Shown: positions 40,370 through 51,500 of the stretch, in pieces | How positions within the stretch are numbered: position 1 is the first letter of the stretch | Layout: each line of letters opens with the position of its first letter | NCBI GenBank assembly: GCA_036937835.1 | Contig: CM072877.1 | Location: 8,934,501 to 8,998,500 of the forward strand | Direction: 5' to 3' | Origin: Pampus argenteus | Taxonomy: Eukaryota; Chordata; Actinopteri; Scombriformes; Stromateidae | DNA length: 64,000 bases | The notes under the pieces: generated by a model | What the model saw: the letters and a program-made list of their open reading frames with translations, nothing else | The model's database searches: none | Told to the model about the DNA's origin: nothing | Translations under genes and position numbers: made by a program

Positions 40370-40800
40370 GGAGGGGTTAGGAGGAAAAAACGAGGGAGGT
40401 GAAAATTTTAGTAAAGCAAGAGGAGTATGATAGGAGGATGGGGGATGGGAGGAAAATGGCCCCGGAGGAAAGAAGAAATGAAAGAGCCGGTAAATGTTCC
40501 CATGTGTTGCCGGCATTAAAATGAAAGTCAGCATCTTGCAGGAGAAGTGAAGAGATGAAAGCAAAGGATACTGAGTAAAGCTGGATGTCATGGTGACGCC
40601 CCAACTAAGCTGTCAAAGAGGGAGAGGTGAGGAGAAGAAAGGAGACTTGAGAGGATGGAGTTGGCAAAAAGATGAGAGGGGGTTGGAAAAAAAACGTGAG
40701 AGAGGTGAAGGAAGTGATATAACAGGGGAGGAGAGGGTAGGAGATGAAAGCATAAATTTAACTTGGAGAGGAATAGAAGAAGTAAGAGTAGAGCAGAAGG
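40370..40800 (+). repeat. polypurine (AG-rich) tract
   Basis: About 430 bp dominated by GGA/GAA/AGAG on the plus strand. It produces long spurious frames on both strands. Shorter AG-rich stretches occur at 22840-23060, 28600-28765, 46620-46820 and 49480-49745. Confidence 0.75.
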
Positions 40801-41717
40801 GCACCTGCAGTGAATAAGCCTTCTGTCAACACCGCCCTGAAAAACAAAGAGCAGCTCTACAAACAGAAATAAAACAAAAGCTGAGTGAGTCCTAAAACTT
40901 CTCTCTCCCCCCCTGAGCTGCCACGTTTACGGGACAATCCGTCTATTCTTGGGAAAGAAAAGCCCTGACAGCCAGACGGGAGCCAGGGAGAGACCAGGCA
41001 CCAGCGGTATAATGGCTGACGTTAACTTGTAAACAACTTAAGGAAAAAAAAAGGAAAAAAAATACGGGTGGGGAAGGTCATTAATGCAGCATCATTGTGC
41101 AATGTTAGTACTTTAGCTAATATTGTTTTTTTGTGACTTGATGACAAAGTGATTTGGGTATTTAAATGTTCTATTGCAGTTGTTCCAGACCACTTTTGGG
41201 TTGTGGCCCCTTAAAAGTGAATATCTTCTTGTGACCTCCTCATTGTTGGTTGCATGAGTCATTTTTTCGGTTCATGCAATCTTTGCAATTCAAACATCTA
41301 TTGCAGCACAGTGCTTACTGTAACTAAAGAAGGTTTACTGTGATGTCACAAAAATAGACAAGACAGTAATTGTTAGAACCGTTTCCTGGTCCAAGTATGA
41401 CATCTAGTGGATGTTTGTTGGCCACTACACTCTTCACTCTGTTCTGGAAGCTGTAGTAAACCACTATAGAGAACAAAGGCACTACATTTTTTCCCCAGAA
41501 ATATTTTAGTTTACGAGACCATCCTCAAATAATGGACTTCAACGATTTCTTAAATACAATCTCAGTCAACTGTTCACATAGTACTGACCCGATTAGTAGA
41601 ACATCTCTGGCCACCGAGCAAACCCCACCGTGACCCAGCAACTCCGGCACATGGAGGAGCAGTTTAAAAAAAACACAGGAAAGATGAGACCAGAAAAATT
41701 AAATATTACAGGTTAAT

Positions 41718-42200
41718 CTAAGAGCGAGGTGCTCTTGACAAAGCATCTGCCACAATATTTCTAGAGCCTTTCATGTGGCGGATATCCAAACGGACTGGAG
41801 GAAGAATCCAGGCAATGTAGAGTGCAAAAAAAGGAGATGGGATTGTAAACCAGCAAAGGGATGCTACCAGAACTTCAAAATGCTAATGCTCAAATGAGTG
41901 CTAATATTTCCTTCTCTGACAGAATAGTTCATCTGAAAGGAATTAAATTTCGTGGAATAAAAAGCCACAGGTCATTCAACCCCCACTGTCATCACTTTGG
42001 GACAATACAGCACCTTTTCAAAAGCTTGCTGACAGGACAATGACCAGACGTACTTTGCTTTTCCTTTTAAGGAATCTGTTAAAGGGGCTACAACAGTTGA
42101 GAGGTTTTTACAGAAACTGCAGTAATGTCCACCAGACCCAGAAAACATTGCAGTTTTTCTGTTGGCAGGCAAAGACACGTGCTTGTACCGGCCGCACATT
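41718..42200 (-). mobile_element. Ty3/gypsy pol remnant (end of reverse transcriptase and RNase H)
   Basis: In broken minus-strand frames the segment shows the RT thumb/connection pattern (FLGLV, YCSFCKNLSTVVAPLTDSLK, YVWSLSCQQAFEKV), an RNase H stretch (TKFN, MNYSV) and a terminal DIRHMKG, IVADALSRA block just before a stop at 41720-41718. These are standard chromoviral/gypsy pol motifs. Frameshifts and internal loss make it inactive. Integrase, gag and the catalytic YxDD region are not seen. Confidence 0.8.
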
Positions 42201-42947
42201 CCCCTGACCCACTATTTATCAGACAATATTCTATGACACTTTTAGCCACATGCTCGAAAAGTGAAAATACTGGGTCCTGCTCACAGAACTCAGGAACCAA
42301 CCCATATCCCATATCAATATCCCAGGAGAAAAACTCACCTGTCGCGGACCACTTAAACTCAGTCTATGCTCCTCCAACTCAAATCACGCCATCTCCAAAA
42401 CTACTTTCTCACATTCAAATCTTAAAATTTCCGCCTCCAGCAAAAGCAACTATTTTCTCTGCTCAAATATCAACCCAGCTTCACTCAAAGACGCATCTGA
42501 AACATCCAGCCCTGCACCAGCAACATGCAACTTCAGTCTGACAACCCCTGTTTCAAACAAATTAGCTTTCACAATTGCCTTAATGTTCTCCTTCATTCTT
42601 TATCTCCAACATCCAACTCATAATGTTCAGCAATCTTTGCTCCCTGGAGCTCCAACCACATTTAACACCACACTACAAAGCCTCCTCAGCAATCTCCCAA
42701 AGGAAGTTGCTCTTCAGCCCATCAGGGACAAAACAACAGTCACTGTCATGATGAGCACAAGTTCCTCCTGTTACAGCCACTTAAATTAAGAAAAATAAAA
42801 TTGCTTGCTTACTTGCCACTCTAGTTCAAGTCTCAAGCCCCATTAACAGGATGTATAGTCATTCACAAGTCACTGAATTCAACAGGCTACAACTGCTCAC
42901 TGACATCACACAACCCATTTCACTCAAACAGATCCTATCAGCTATAG
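42201..42947 (-). mobile_element. unrecognised internal part of the gypsy relic
   Basis: This lies between the LTR and the pol remnant. A full element would need several kilobases here for gag, protease and early pol, so most is deleted. I could not match the remaining 750 bp to gag or RT. Open plus-strand frames across it appear to be chance frames in a C- and A-rich sequence. Confidence 0.4.
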
Positions 42948-43287
42948 TAATATAACCCACGTCAACAATGAAACCGGCAAGCGCCAATCTGCCACAGCCC
43001 AGCAGAAGCAACTTGAGGCATTTATTCACAACAAAAAGCATTCAACAGAAGACAAAGCATATAAATATCAGTAGCAGCATGTGTGTCAAAGACCAAAACT
43101 AATGGCTGCAGCAGCCAGGGCAAGAGAGACAACTGCGGGTTGGACAGCCTTATATAGACCCCACCCCACCCCACCCCAGCCCAGGTGTTTCATCAAGAGG
43201 ATGACCCTCCCACGAACTGGAACCTGTAAGGGAGAGCAAAGCAGCAGAGAACACAGGGGCACCTAGTGGAGTGGTGGGGTCATCACA
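42948..43287 (-). mobile_element. LTR of a Ty3/gypsy-type retrotransposon (approximate ends)
   Basis: Read on the minus strand the segment starts TGTGATGACCCCACC (5' TG), has a G-quadruplex motif, TATATAAG at 43156-43149 and AATAAA at 43026-43021, a spacing of about 125 bp expected for U3-R-U5. It ends near GTTATATTAC around 42948, where the 3' end is eroded and no primer-binding site is recognised. It lies upstream, in the same orientation, of the pol remnant at 41.7-42.2 kb, so it is probably that element's 5' LTR. Confidence 0.6.
43159..43177 (-). promoter_or_regulatory. G-quadruplex motif beside the LTR TATA box
   Basis: The minus strand carries four runs of four G separated by single T, ending two bases before TATATAAG. 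Such a motif is expected to fold very stably. Confidence 0.85.
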
Positions 43288-43498
43288 GCATGAGTTAAGC
43301 TTAAATTCAACCACATTGTGAATTAAAAGCAAGACCGAGTTCATACAGATACAATTTTCTAGACTACTATGACTTATTGTTTTCCTAGGTATGAAATACA
43401 CCATTTTTGTTTGTTAATAAATCATAAATCAAAGTAAAAGTTTAAAGTATGTATAAAAAATATTTAATATAAATTGGCAAAGCAACATACTATACAGT

Positions 43499-43655
43499 TC
43501 AGTCCATGCGTTCAGGTTTGTTTGTCTGTGAACTCAGACTCTGCTGTGTTTTCTCCTTCAAGCTCCTGTTGATAGTCAGCTCTCTCTCAGCCTCCATTAA
43601 CACACAGAGCTTCAGGCAGGTCAAACTCCTGTCTGAACTCTATACTGTCACATCA
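43499..43655 (-). pseudogene. hsp30: hsp30 C-terminal fragment
   Basis: On the minus strand, after a short lead-in, the sequence reads FRQEFDLPE, the conserved end of the Hsp30 alpha-crystallin beta strands, then shifts frame to ERELTINRSL and QQSLSSQTNK, which resembles the Hsp30 C-terminal extension, ending at TGA 43501-43499. A stop and a frame change lie between the two parts. Orientation matches the 5' fragment at 44512. Confidence 0.65.
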
Positions 43656-43847
43656 CTAGTTAGAAATCAATAGAAAAAAAATATTTTATTCATTCTTATT
43701 CATATTTATTTACCATAAAATACATTTTTTTTCTAAGTCAAAATTAATTTTCCCAACAACACTAGAATTGTCTTTATTGGAAAAATCAAGAAAATAAATC
43801 ATCGTTTCCCATCCAATTAGGATCTCTCCTACCAACTAGGGAGAGAG

Positions 43848-43970
43848 GGAGAGCACTTTGTCCTGAACACCCTGGACACTCACGGCTTTTCCCCAGAGGA
43901 GCTGTCTGTCAGCAAGAAGAAGTGGGAGGACAGGAAGGGTGAGGAGCTGAGACAGTTTGATCAGGTCTAA
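43848..43970 (+). pseudogene. hsp30: hsp30 alpha-crystallin-domain fragment, inverted
   Basis: The plus strand reads 40 codons to TAA at 43968. They include GEHFVL, LDTHGFSPEELSV, KKKWEDRKG and LRQFD, matching the start of the Hsp30 alpha-crystallin domain (LDT..FSPEELSV is its signature). Internal stretches are missing between SV and KKKW and again before LRQFD. Orientation is opposite to the 5' and 3' fragments on either side, so this looks like the middle of the same gene flipped in place, with deletions. Confidence 0.75.
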
Positions 43971-44227
43971 TTCATTTCTAATATCTCCAGCCAAAGATGT
44001 AGATATAGTATTTAAAAGAAAAGTGGATCCGTTTCATTGTCATGTGATCAAAAACTCAAAAAGGATGACTCCACCAATTTCACACTTGAAGTTCAGTTTA
44101 CTTGTGGTGAAGAGTACTAGTCACCCTGTGAAAACAGTTTGTCTTCTGTGTCTTCTGTCCATTATGGAAGGTTAGGCCCGGACATTTTGGAGCTTGACTC
44201 GTATTCAAAATCAGTGGAAGAGCAATC

Positions 44228-44512
44228 CTAAATCACTGTAGCAATCCTTTGAAGAACATATTTGATAAAGTAATTTATATTACACTGGGAAAGCTGCATG
44301 ACCACACTGGTTCGGAAAGGCTCCGTCTCCTCCAGGATGTTGTGTTGATGTTTGTCCATCAGCTCCAGACTGCTGCACAGCTCCTGCAGGTTTCCCTGTA
44401 GTAGATCCTGCCGGTAGCACAGAGGTTTGACCTCTGGCCACAGACTGCGTACCGGCCAGTAGAAGCCCATGAATGGACTGAGGGCAGACTGGTATCCATG
44501 AGAGCACAGCAT
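44228..44512 (-). pseudogene. hsp30: hsp30-type small heat-shock gene, 5' part, truncated
   Basis: Minus-strand ATG at 44512 opens MLCSHGYQSALSPFMGFYWP, followed by VRSLWPEVKPL, DLLQGNLQEL and SSLELMDKHQ, the conserved N-terminal region of teleost Hsp30 (alpha-crystallin-type small chaperones that hold unfolding proteins during heat stress). Homology fades after about residue 75, before the alpha-crystallin domain, and the frame stops at 44228 with an unrelated tail. An intact hsp30 is an intronless gene of about 200 codons. An in-frame ATG 16 codons upstream (44560) is ignored because family homology starts at 44512. A TATA box and heat-shock element precede it. The rest of the gene appears downstream in pieces, one of them inverted. 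Confidence 0.85.
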
Positions 44513-44629
44513 CTTCAGTGTGTGAGTAGTGTTGAGTCCTCTTGTTGTGAGATGAAACACTGTTAAAGTGTGTGTTGTCTTCTGTGTTGGTTGTGTTGCT
44601 TTCTGTCTCAGCAGTGAGACTGTCTCAGC

Positions 44630-44636
44630 TTTTATA
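44630..44636 (-). promoter_or_regulatory. TATA box of the hsp30 relic
   Basis: TATAAAA on the minus strand, about 118 bp upstream of the ATG, downstream of the heat-shock element and followed by an A-rich leader (CAACACAACCAACACAGAAG) typical of heat-shock mRNA leaders. Confidence 0.75.
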
Positions 44637-44660
44637 TTGTAACTGGAGGAGGTCCAGAGT

Positions 44661-44675
44661 CTTCAGGAACTTTCC
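44661..44675 (-). promoter_or_regulatory. heat-shock element (perfect three-unit HSE)
   Basis: The minus strand GGAAAGTTCCTGAAG fits nGAAnnTTCnnGAAn exactly, the binding site for trimeric HSF1. It lies about 25 bp upstream of the TATA box and about 150 bp upstream of the hsp30 ATG, the normal layout for a heat-inducible gene. Confidence 0.8.
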
Positions 44676-45026
44676 TGTCATTACCACAGCTCTCCACTGG
44701 GTAGAGCTGTAGCTAAGGAGTGCTGATATTACAGACTCAATCTCACTTTTTGGCTGTTTAAAATAATGGTCATCTGTAAAGAAGATTTGACATACAATTA
44801 GAATTAATCTACACAATATGTTTTGGGGTCTATCAACCAGTCCATAAGAAATTATAATTTAATAAAGTGACTAGTGCATTATGGTATTTTTTTTCAGTGT
44901 ATCTTCAGGAACTTTTCCGTTAGATGATAAATATTATTATTTCCTTTTTGTTTTTTTATCAAAACCTTATATTCTACAGATAAAGACAAACTGCAATCTA
45001 CATTAAAATTGTCTTAAAATGTCATT

Positions 45027-45055
45027 TTTTATTATCCAAAAGATGGATAATAAAA
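45027..45055. repeat. perfect hairpin, 12-bp arms
   Basis: TTTTATTATCCA, loop AAAGA, TGGATAATAAAA, located between the two hsp30 relics. Confidence 0.85.
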
Positions 45056-45207
45056 GGTTAGTCATTGTGCTCTTTAGATGAACCAAGGAAATGGGGAATT
45101 TATGGAATCCAGGAAACCACAAATGATGTCAGTAAATAATCTTTTATTTTCCTTTATTTATAAGCATAGCTGCACCTATTAGAACTGAAATGCAGTGACT
45201 ACTACAC

Positions 45208-45380
45208 TTACTCTGAAAAACCACAGGAGTACAGCATCTTCAATAGATGATCGGTCCTTCATTGTTTAATATCTCAGCATGAGACAGTCCAAACTTTTTA
45301 TGCTTTTCTCTGAGAGTTTCTTCTGATCTTCTCCTGTCATTAGTACATCGTTCCACTAGATGGGAGTACCAACACACTTC
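45208..45380 (-). pseudogene. hsp30: second hsp30 relic: decayed promoter and first codons
   Basis: The minus strand shares TAATGACAGGA (45332-45342) with the first copy (44673-44683), then a degenerate GAA-rich HSE, CATAAAAAG in place of the TATA box, a GTCTCAnTGCTGAGA-like leader block, and TGAAGATGCTGT at the start codon (ATG 45237-45235). The frame reads MLYSCGFSE and then stops, against MLCSHGFQS in intact genes. This is a non-functional tandem copy lying 0.7 kb upstream of the first. Confidence 0.65.
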
Positions 45381-45870
45381 TCCATAACACAGGAACTTCC
45401 CTGCTATGTGAGCACTTTGCCACTAGTTGTCATCCTAGTTTAACAACAGAAAATAAATAAATAAATAAATCACAAACACTGTTCATTTGCTCTTTCCATC
45501 CAGCATATTGTTATTATTGTGACACATTATTGTGATTTTAGTTTTAATCGTACTGATTAAAGAACGAACTAAAAAAGATCATAATGCAATGTTAATGTTA
45601 CAGTGTGCTGCCAAGGTTAGATCTCCCATTGTCATTAAAGTGAAAGAAGGAATCGGGATGCAAAAATGCAAAAAAGAATTATAGAGAAATAAAACTGCGC
45701 CTGTTTAATGTTTTAATATGGATGATAGATTTCAATGGAAAATTATTATTCTCAATTAATGATTGTAATAGTTGTGAACTAAGAACTTTATTGACTTTTA
45801 ATAAGTATTTTAAACTTTTCTTCTGCAAGTATTTCATTAATTTATTCCAAAGAGTGTGTAGAGAAGTAGG

Positions 45871-45906
45871 GCAACAACGACAACGACAACAACGACAACA
45901 ACAACA
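45871..45906 (+). repeat. CAA/CGA triplet repeat
   Basis: Units CAA and CGA mixed (GCAACAACGACAACGACAAC and onward), about 12 triplets. Confidence 0.85.
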
Positions 45907-46723
45907 CAGGCGTCTGCTCAACATATTCTATCTCTCAAAAAAGAAAAAAAATAGAAAAAAAGAATGAATGATGAAACCTGGACTGGCAAACACAGTGCTT
46001 GCTGCTCAGGGATTTGTGTCAAGTCTGGTGTCAATATTTTGACACATAAAGAGAATATATGAAGGTTTTTTTTTATTTTTTTACCAGGCATTCACCTTTG
46101 GATGAACTCCCCAAAGTGAAGGCAGGAAAGAAGTGAGGAGTAGGAGCATGAGAATAGAGAAAGGATGAGGAGGATAGGGAGGAGAAAGCAAGGATCAGCT
46201 CTGTGCAAATCATCTGCATTGTTCTCCTAATGCTGCTTGTATGCACAAACACACACAGAAATAGAATCTCCGGCGCAAACTCCCACTTCCTTGTTCCTGT
46301 CTTAGTTTGTCCCTCGCAGAGATGGTTTTTAATGCATTATAATCCCCCTTTTTCCTTTGAACACATAAAAGAGATATACTTCTATCTGTGTAAGTGGTTC
46401 TGACGGCCACCAGCTCATCACAAACACACAAACACACACACACGCACACGCACGTAGCGCAGCCAGCTCATCAACATGCAGTTATTCCTTTGGCGCTGGA
46501 GCGCAGGCTGTTAATTGGCTGCCAAACAGAATGTGTGTGTGTGTGTATGTGTTTGTGTCTGTACTGCAGAGGTTGCTTAGAAATTCCCGTCACATCTCCA
46601 AGCCTCGATTAAGACATTGCTCCAGTTTCGAACAGACAGACATGTGGGAGGAGGGGGAAGAAAGGGGGAGAGCTGGAGAGGATGCAGCAGGGGGGAGAAA
46701 GATGAGAGAACACCAGAGGAGTG

Positions 46724-46726
<3 letters not shown>

Positions 46727-46758
<32 letters not shown>
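46727..46758. repeat. GA microsatellite
   Basis: About 15 AG units inside an AG-rich stretch. Confidence 0.95.
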
Positions 46759-46760
<2 letters not shown>

Positions 46761-48460
46761 GATGAGGCGAGACTCAACACAGGAGAAAATAAAAAGTGAA
46801 GGGCAAGTGAGAGAGGGGTAGTGAAATGCTGCAGTGGTCCTGTGTGTAGGACCTGGAACTGATAACCCTCCTGCACTGCCTTCTTGCTTATCTGTAATAT
46901 AGAGTTGCAAAAGTAGGAGGAGAAATTTCAGGCATCTAGACTTCCGATAGGAAAAAAAAACCATCATTCGCATTACAGGCAGGTGGTGCAGTTCCAAAGC
47001 TTGGACAGAAACTCCTCTAGTTGAACTTTTAGTGCAAAAGAGGACGACTGCATTAGAATGCATCTGGTTCTAAGATTTAAAAAAAGAGTCAACATTACAA
47101 GTGTGTGTGTGTGTGTGTGTGTATAAAACGTAAGGAGAGAAGTGCAACTACAAATCTCAAGATGTATTTTAAGAAACACCCAATCATGCAATCATCCGGT
47201 TCTGTTGTGGATAGCGTATTAGTTCGTTCTGGGTCAAATTTAAATGAAACAATATTTTGAATGATGAAGCTGAAGCACTTTGTAAAGTGCTGCTGGAGTT
47301 TAGGTCTCAGTTGAATCCAGCAGCTACGGCTCAGTGTTTCGTTCCACTTACAACAACGAAGCGTGTCAAATTTGCACCACTAACTTGCTTCTTCTCTGCA
47401 GCAATGGTAGCCCAAAGGCAACACATACTGGTGGTGTGTAACGGGTGTTATCAGTGATGTCTTGACCAGCTCATGTAAGAGTTTACCACTGTCCTATTTC
47501 CATAGCTTCAATGATGTCAACTCTCCAGAAAAACAACGCGTTTTGCCCCCAAAACCCGGCATCTTCCGGCCACCGATGAGTGTAGCATTTAAAGAGATCA
47601 TCAACAAAATGATGGAAACTTTGTAAACAGGAATTCAAAGTTGGGAAAAAAAAAAATCTCAGAGGCAGTGAATCTCTCACATTTTGCATAAAGCTCAGTA
47701 TGAGAATAAGAAAAGTGAACAGAATAAGTGAGCAAAACTACTACACACACACACACACACAAAATACCCAAAACAAAACACGCACAGTCTCAGGGAGGGA
47801 ATATGGTGATCATCTGAAGGTTATAGATTCTGAACTTTTCAGTTTATGCTCTAATGAAGCCTTGAGAGACTGCTCCGACGTTTCTGGGTCACAGACATGC
47901 ACTTAGTCATGCAATACACAAACATGCTCACACTTGCATGCGCGTATAGTACACACACACAGACACGCACACACACGTACACCCACAGATATTGCTGCAG
48001 ATCGGCTGTTATGTAATCATGCCAGAGAGGGGACATGCGGCCAAGCCTAATCAGACACTAGCAGCGCGCACACACACACACACACACACTTCTCACAGCT
48101 GTCTGTCAGACACTTACTGCAGCCATGTTGCTCTCTCCCTGCTGCTGCAGCATCCAAATGGCTTGTTTTGGTCCGGTGTTGTCAAGTCATTATCTGCATA
48201 AATATTTTGATTTCAACCAGACAGTCTTCACTATTTATGACTAGTCAAATGGCAACAGTAGATAGCAACTGCTTAGTTGCTTCGTAACAGACAAACATGG
48301 TTTCGTGACTCAAGCCTCGTGAGATCAATGGCGGTTCCTTACGTACATTTTTAAACTTCCCGTTTCCTCTTAAAGGTCACAGAACAGGGTTAATTAAAAT
48401 AATCTGCTTTGGTGTTTTTGATTGTTTTATTTTTATTTCATTATTTTTTTTATTATTCTC

Positions 48461-48462
<2 letters not shown>

Positions 48463-48516
<54 letters not shown>
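48463..48516. repeat. GT/GA compound microsatellite
   Basis: About 20 GT units followed by GA units. Confidence 0.95.
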
Positions 48517-48517
<1 letters not shown>

Positions 48518-51500
48518 AAGAGAAAGACTGTAGCCCAAATGCTCTCAAGGTACTATCATGTCTGTTTGATGGAGGATAATTAAAAAGGTATTAGAAACCA
48601 GCCTGCTCTCATCAATATTGATTTCATTTGCAACACACACACAGGCCCAATATCCTAAAGCCTTGGTCTCTAAGAGGTGATGTCTGATACTCCCACATCA
48701 GCTATCAACAACCTTTCATGTTTTAATGGATCTATTTAACTTGATCCGCATTAGTCCCGTTCCCTCAGACCCGCCCACATAAACTCTTAACATCAGTGGC
48801 AGTCCAAATCCATACTCTGACTCCTTTTGCTCAAAAGTGTTTGATGATAAATCAAATAGCCCAACAGAAGGACCGTCCTACATCACAGACGTTCTCCATT
48901 TTCTAAATCCATGAATCAGAATCCAAGCAAAGTCACAGACAGGCAGCAACTCCAAAAAAAACCCAAAACACTAAAGTTACAAAAAACATTTCAATCAAAC
49001 AGGATCTTCAACAGACAAATAGCTTGAGTAACAGATAGAAAGGTATATATAGGCAGTGAGCTAATCACATCAAATTGACATCAGCTGTCAATCAATTAAG
49101 TAGGCTATAGGACATAGGTCATTCACTAGTAGTCAGTTTCAAAACCCACCTGGCTCTTTACCAATCAAAGCATTCAGTCAACGATTAAAAAAAGATACAG
49201 ACGTCAGTGATCCACGGTGAAATATATAGAAATACGTAATTGAAAAACATAATTTATTATATTTATATTTAAAAAGCAAAATAAATAAATAAATAAGACC
49301 AAAAAAGAAAGTGTGTGTGCCTTTGTTCTCTGTAATGTGTTTTGTTAGTCCATGTATCTGTATGACAATGATTAGCTGTGATGGATGATAGTGACCCAAT
49401 AATTGTGACAAGGACACAACATTAACATTGAGGCAGGGACAATGGCACTGCAGCTGCATGGCCACTGCATTATTCAGACAGGGTGGATGGATGGATGGAG
49501 AAAAAGGGGGAAGGCGAGAAAATGGGGAGTGGAAACAAGCAGAGGGACAGGAAGGAAGGAAGGATGAGATGAGGAAGGAAAAGTGGGGATTGGAGTGGGG
49601 TTTTTTTATGGAGCGATTTATGGATAGAAATAGCGTGGTGGGGCAGGGAGTGGGGGGTGCAGATGGATGTATAGTTCAGATGGGTGGTTGTAATGGGAGA
49701 AGAATAGGAGGAGATGTACTAACAAAAAGAAAGGACAGGTGGACGTGCAGTTGTGTCGTATAAGTGATATCTGTGTGAATGCATTTAAACATATAGATAA
49801 AAAGGGCACACAGACTCCAACATTTCAAAGACCTTTAGTTCAATATACTATATAAAGATTTTAAATATAAGCTTTAAATATCAAGAGCAGAATGCAATAA
49901 GAATATCTAATAAAACAGTATGACATCAACTTCTATGAGAATACATTTCCAAGTATATATTGTTATCGCACACAGATTGGAAAGAGACTGTTATGCATCA
50001 AAAATACAGCTTTAATGTGATAAGCTACAGCTAGCAACTCATTATTTCATCTATATTTACCCACAGATGGCTGGCTGGTACATTTAGAGAAAATGCATTA
50101 AAAGAAACCTAAGACCACCACACTCACACATACTGTAACACCCAACCCCCTCCTTCGCTGCCATAGAAACTATTAGTGGAAACACTGTGGGGACAAATAG
50201 ATAAAGCCTCTCATTGCCAGAGTACTGAGCTGTAATCACCACTGTCTTTTAACAGGGAATAAGACAAACTGGGCCCTGAGGACTGGTTTATTGATCCCGA
50301 AGCAGTATCAGTTCACTCAATCTCTGCAGCGTCCTAAAAGATAAAAATTGGACCTTATGTAAAATATCATGTTTGCATTGTCTAGATCTGTGAGAGAACT
50401 GTAAGTAATGTGTCATAATTTGAGTTATTAGTCAAGTATATTGTTAAAATTGTCTTCTTTCTGGCACTATAGATTATTGTTTTGTGTGTACTGGACCAGC
50501 TTTGAAGGTTTTTGCCCAATGAGGTAAAGCAGGTTTAGCATTACAGTTCCTGTATTTGGTCCTATCATGGTCTATTTTAAGTTTTGCTCTGTGTTAAAAT
50601 TTGTTCCGTCTTGCCTTTGGTGTCAGTGAGCTGATAAAATATGCATGGTTTGGACTTTTCACCTTTCCGATTTTTATTCCTTGTATAAATCAAAGGAAAA
50701 TGGAGCCTTTTATGGTTGGAGCTCATCCATGTTTGATGTGCAGCCAGGAGGGAGACCTAGATAATAGAAGCTATCAGAGACATACAGCGCTCTGTGTGTG
50801 TGTGTGTGTGTGCGTGCGCAAGTGTGTCTGTGTGTTTGACACTGAGCTAAATGGGTTCACAGACACACAGACACATATATATACATACATGCATGTATTT
50901 AATAACTGTGTTAAAATTTGACTGCAGTAAAGTGCAACAACATGAGATAGAATCTCAAAGAGGTCAAGCTGTCAAGAATTATTTTTTTTTAATCTATTTC
51001 AGACAGATGTTAAAAAGCCATTTGACACGTGTGCTCTTAAAGGTCTTAACTTCGGCATCATTGATGTAAAAAACAAAACACAAAAAACAAACAAAAAAAA
51101 AAGCTCTACTTATTGTCAGTTGTGGATGATTGCTGATTGTCTATAGGGATTGTCATTATAGGAACTTCACTCATATCTGTATCTGTGCATTTTGTCGTGG
51201 CCCTTGGCGGCTCGTCCTCGCTGTGTGAGAAAATCAATAGTCATTTTAGAAACATGACTTAATAATGACTTATAATGACACTGTCGTGAGCACACTGCTG
51301 TTGGTGCGAAGGTCATGAGGAGCTATTTCTCTGAGAATTATGTTCATATGCAACCATTTTTTATTAGCTAAATATGTCCTGTCAATGGGGTATATTTTTA
51401 CCTTCATATCAGCAAAAACTTCATTTTGAACATATCTGCAAAATCTGCAAAACATATCTTTTAAAATGTTAATGTTTTCCAGTTTCTTTGCTTACAGTGT

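Larger units (their letters stand above)
19504..41717. other. intergenic region, no gene recognised
   Basis: No exon with conserved coding content was found on either strand. The sequence is AT-rich with microsatellites, purine/pyrimidine tracts, a Tc1-like tail (27.2 kb), a non-LTR-like fragment (24.2 kb), percomorph repeats and the hairpins listed separately. Frames of 60-150 codons here are low-complexity or lack any family pattern. Confidence 0.6.

Noticed and set aside
42125..42541. 138-codon plus-strand frame
   Set aside because: Opposite strand to the gypsy relic; no family pattern, H/P/T/Q-rich composition of a C/A-rich strand.
46577..47063. 157- and 99-codon minus-strand frames with long SLSLSL runs
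   Set aside because: Translation of a GA/CT microsatellite and AG-rich flank.
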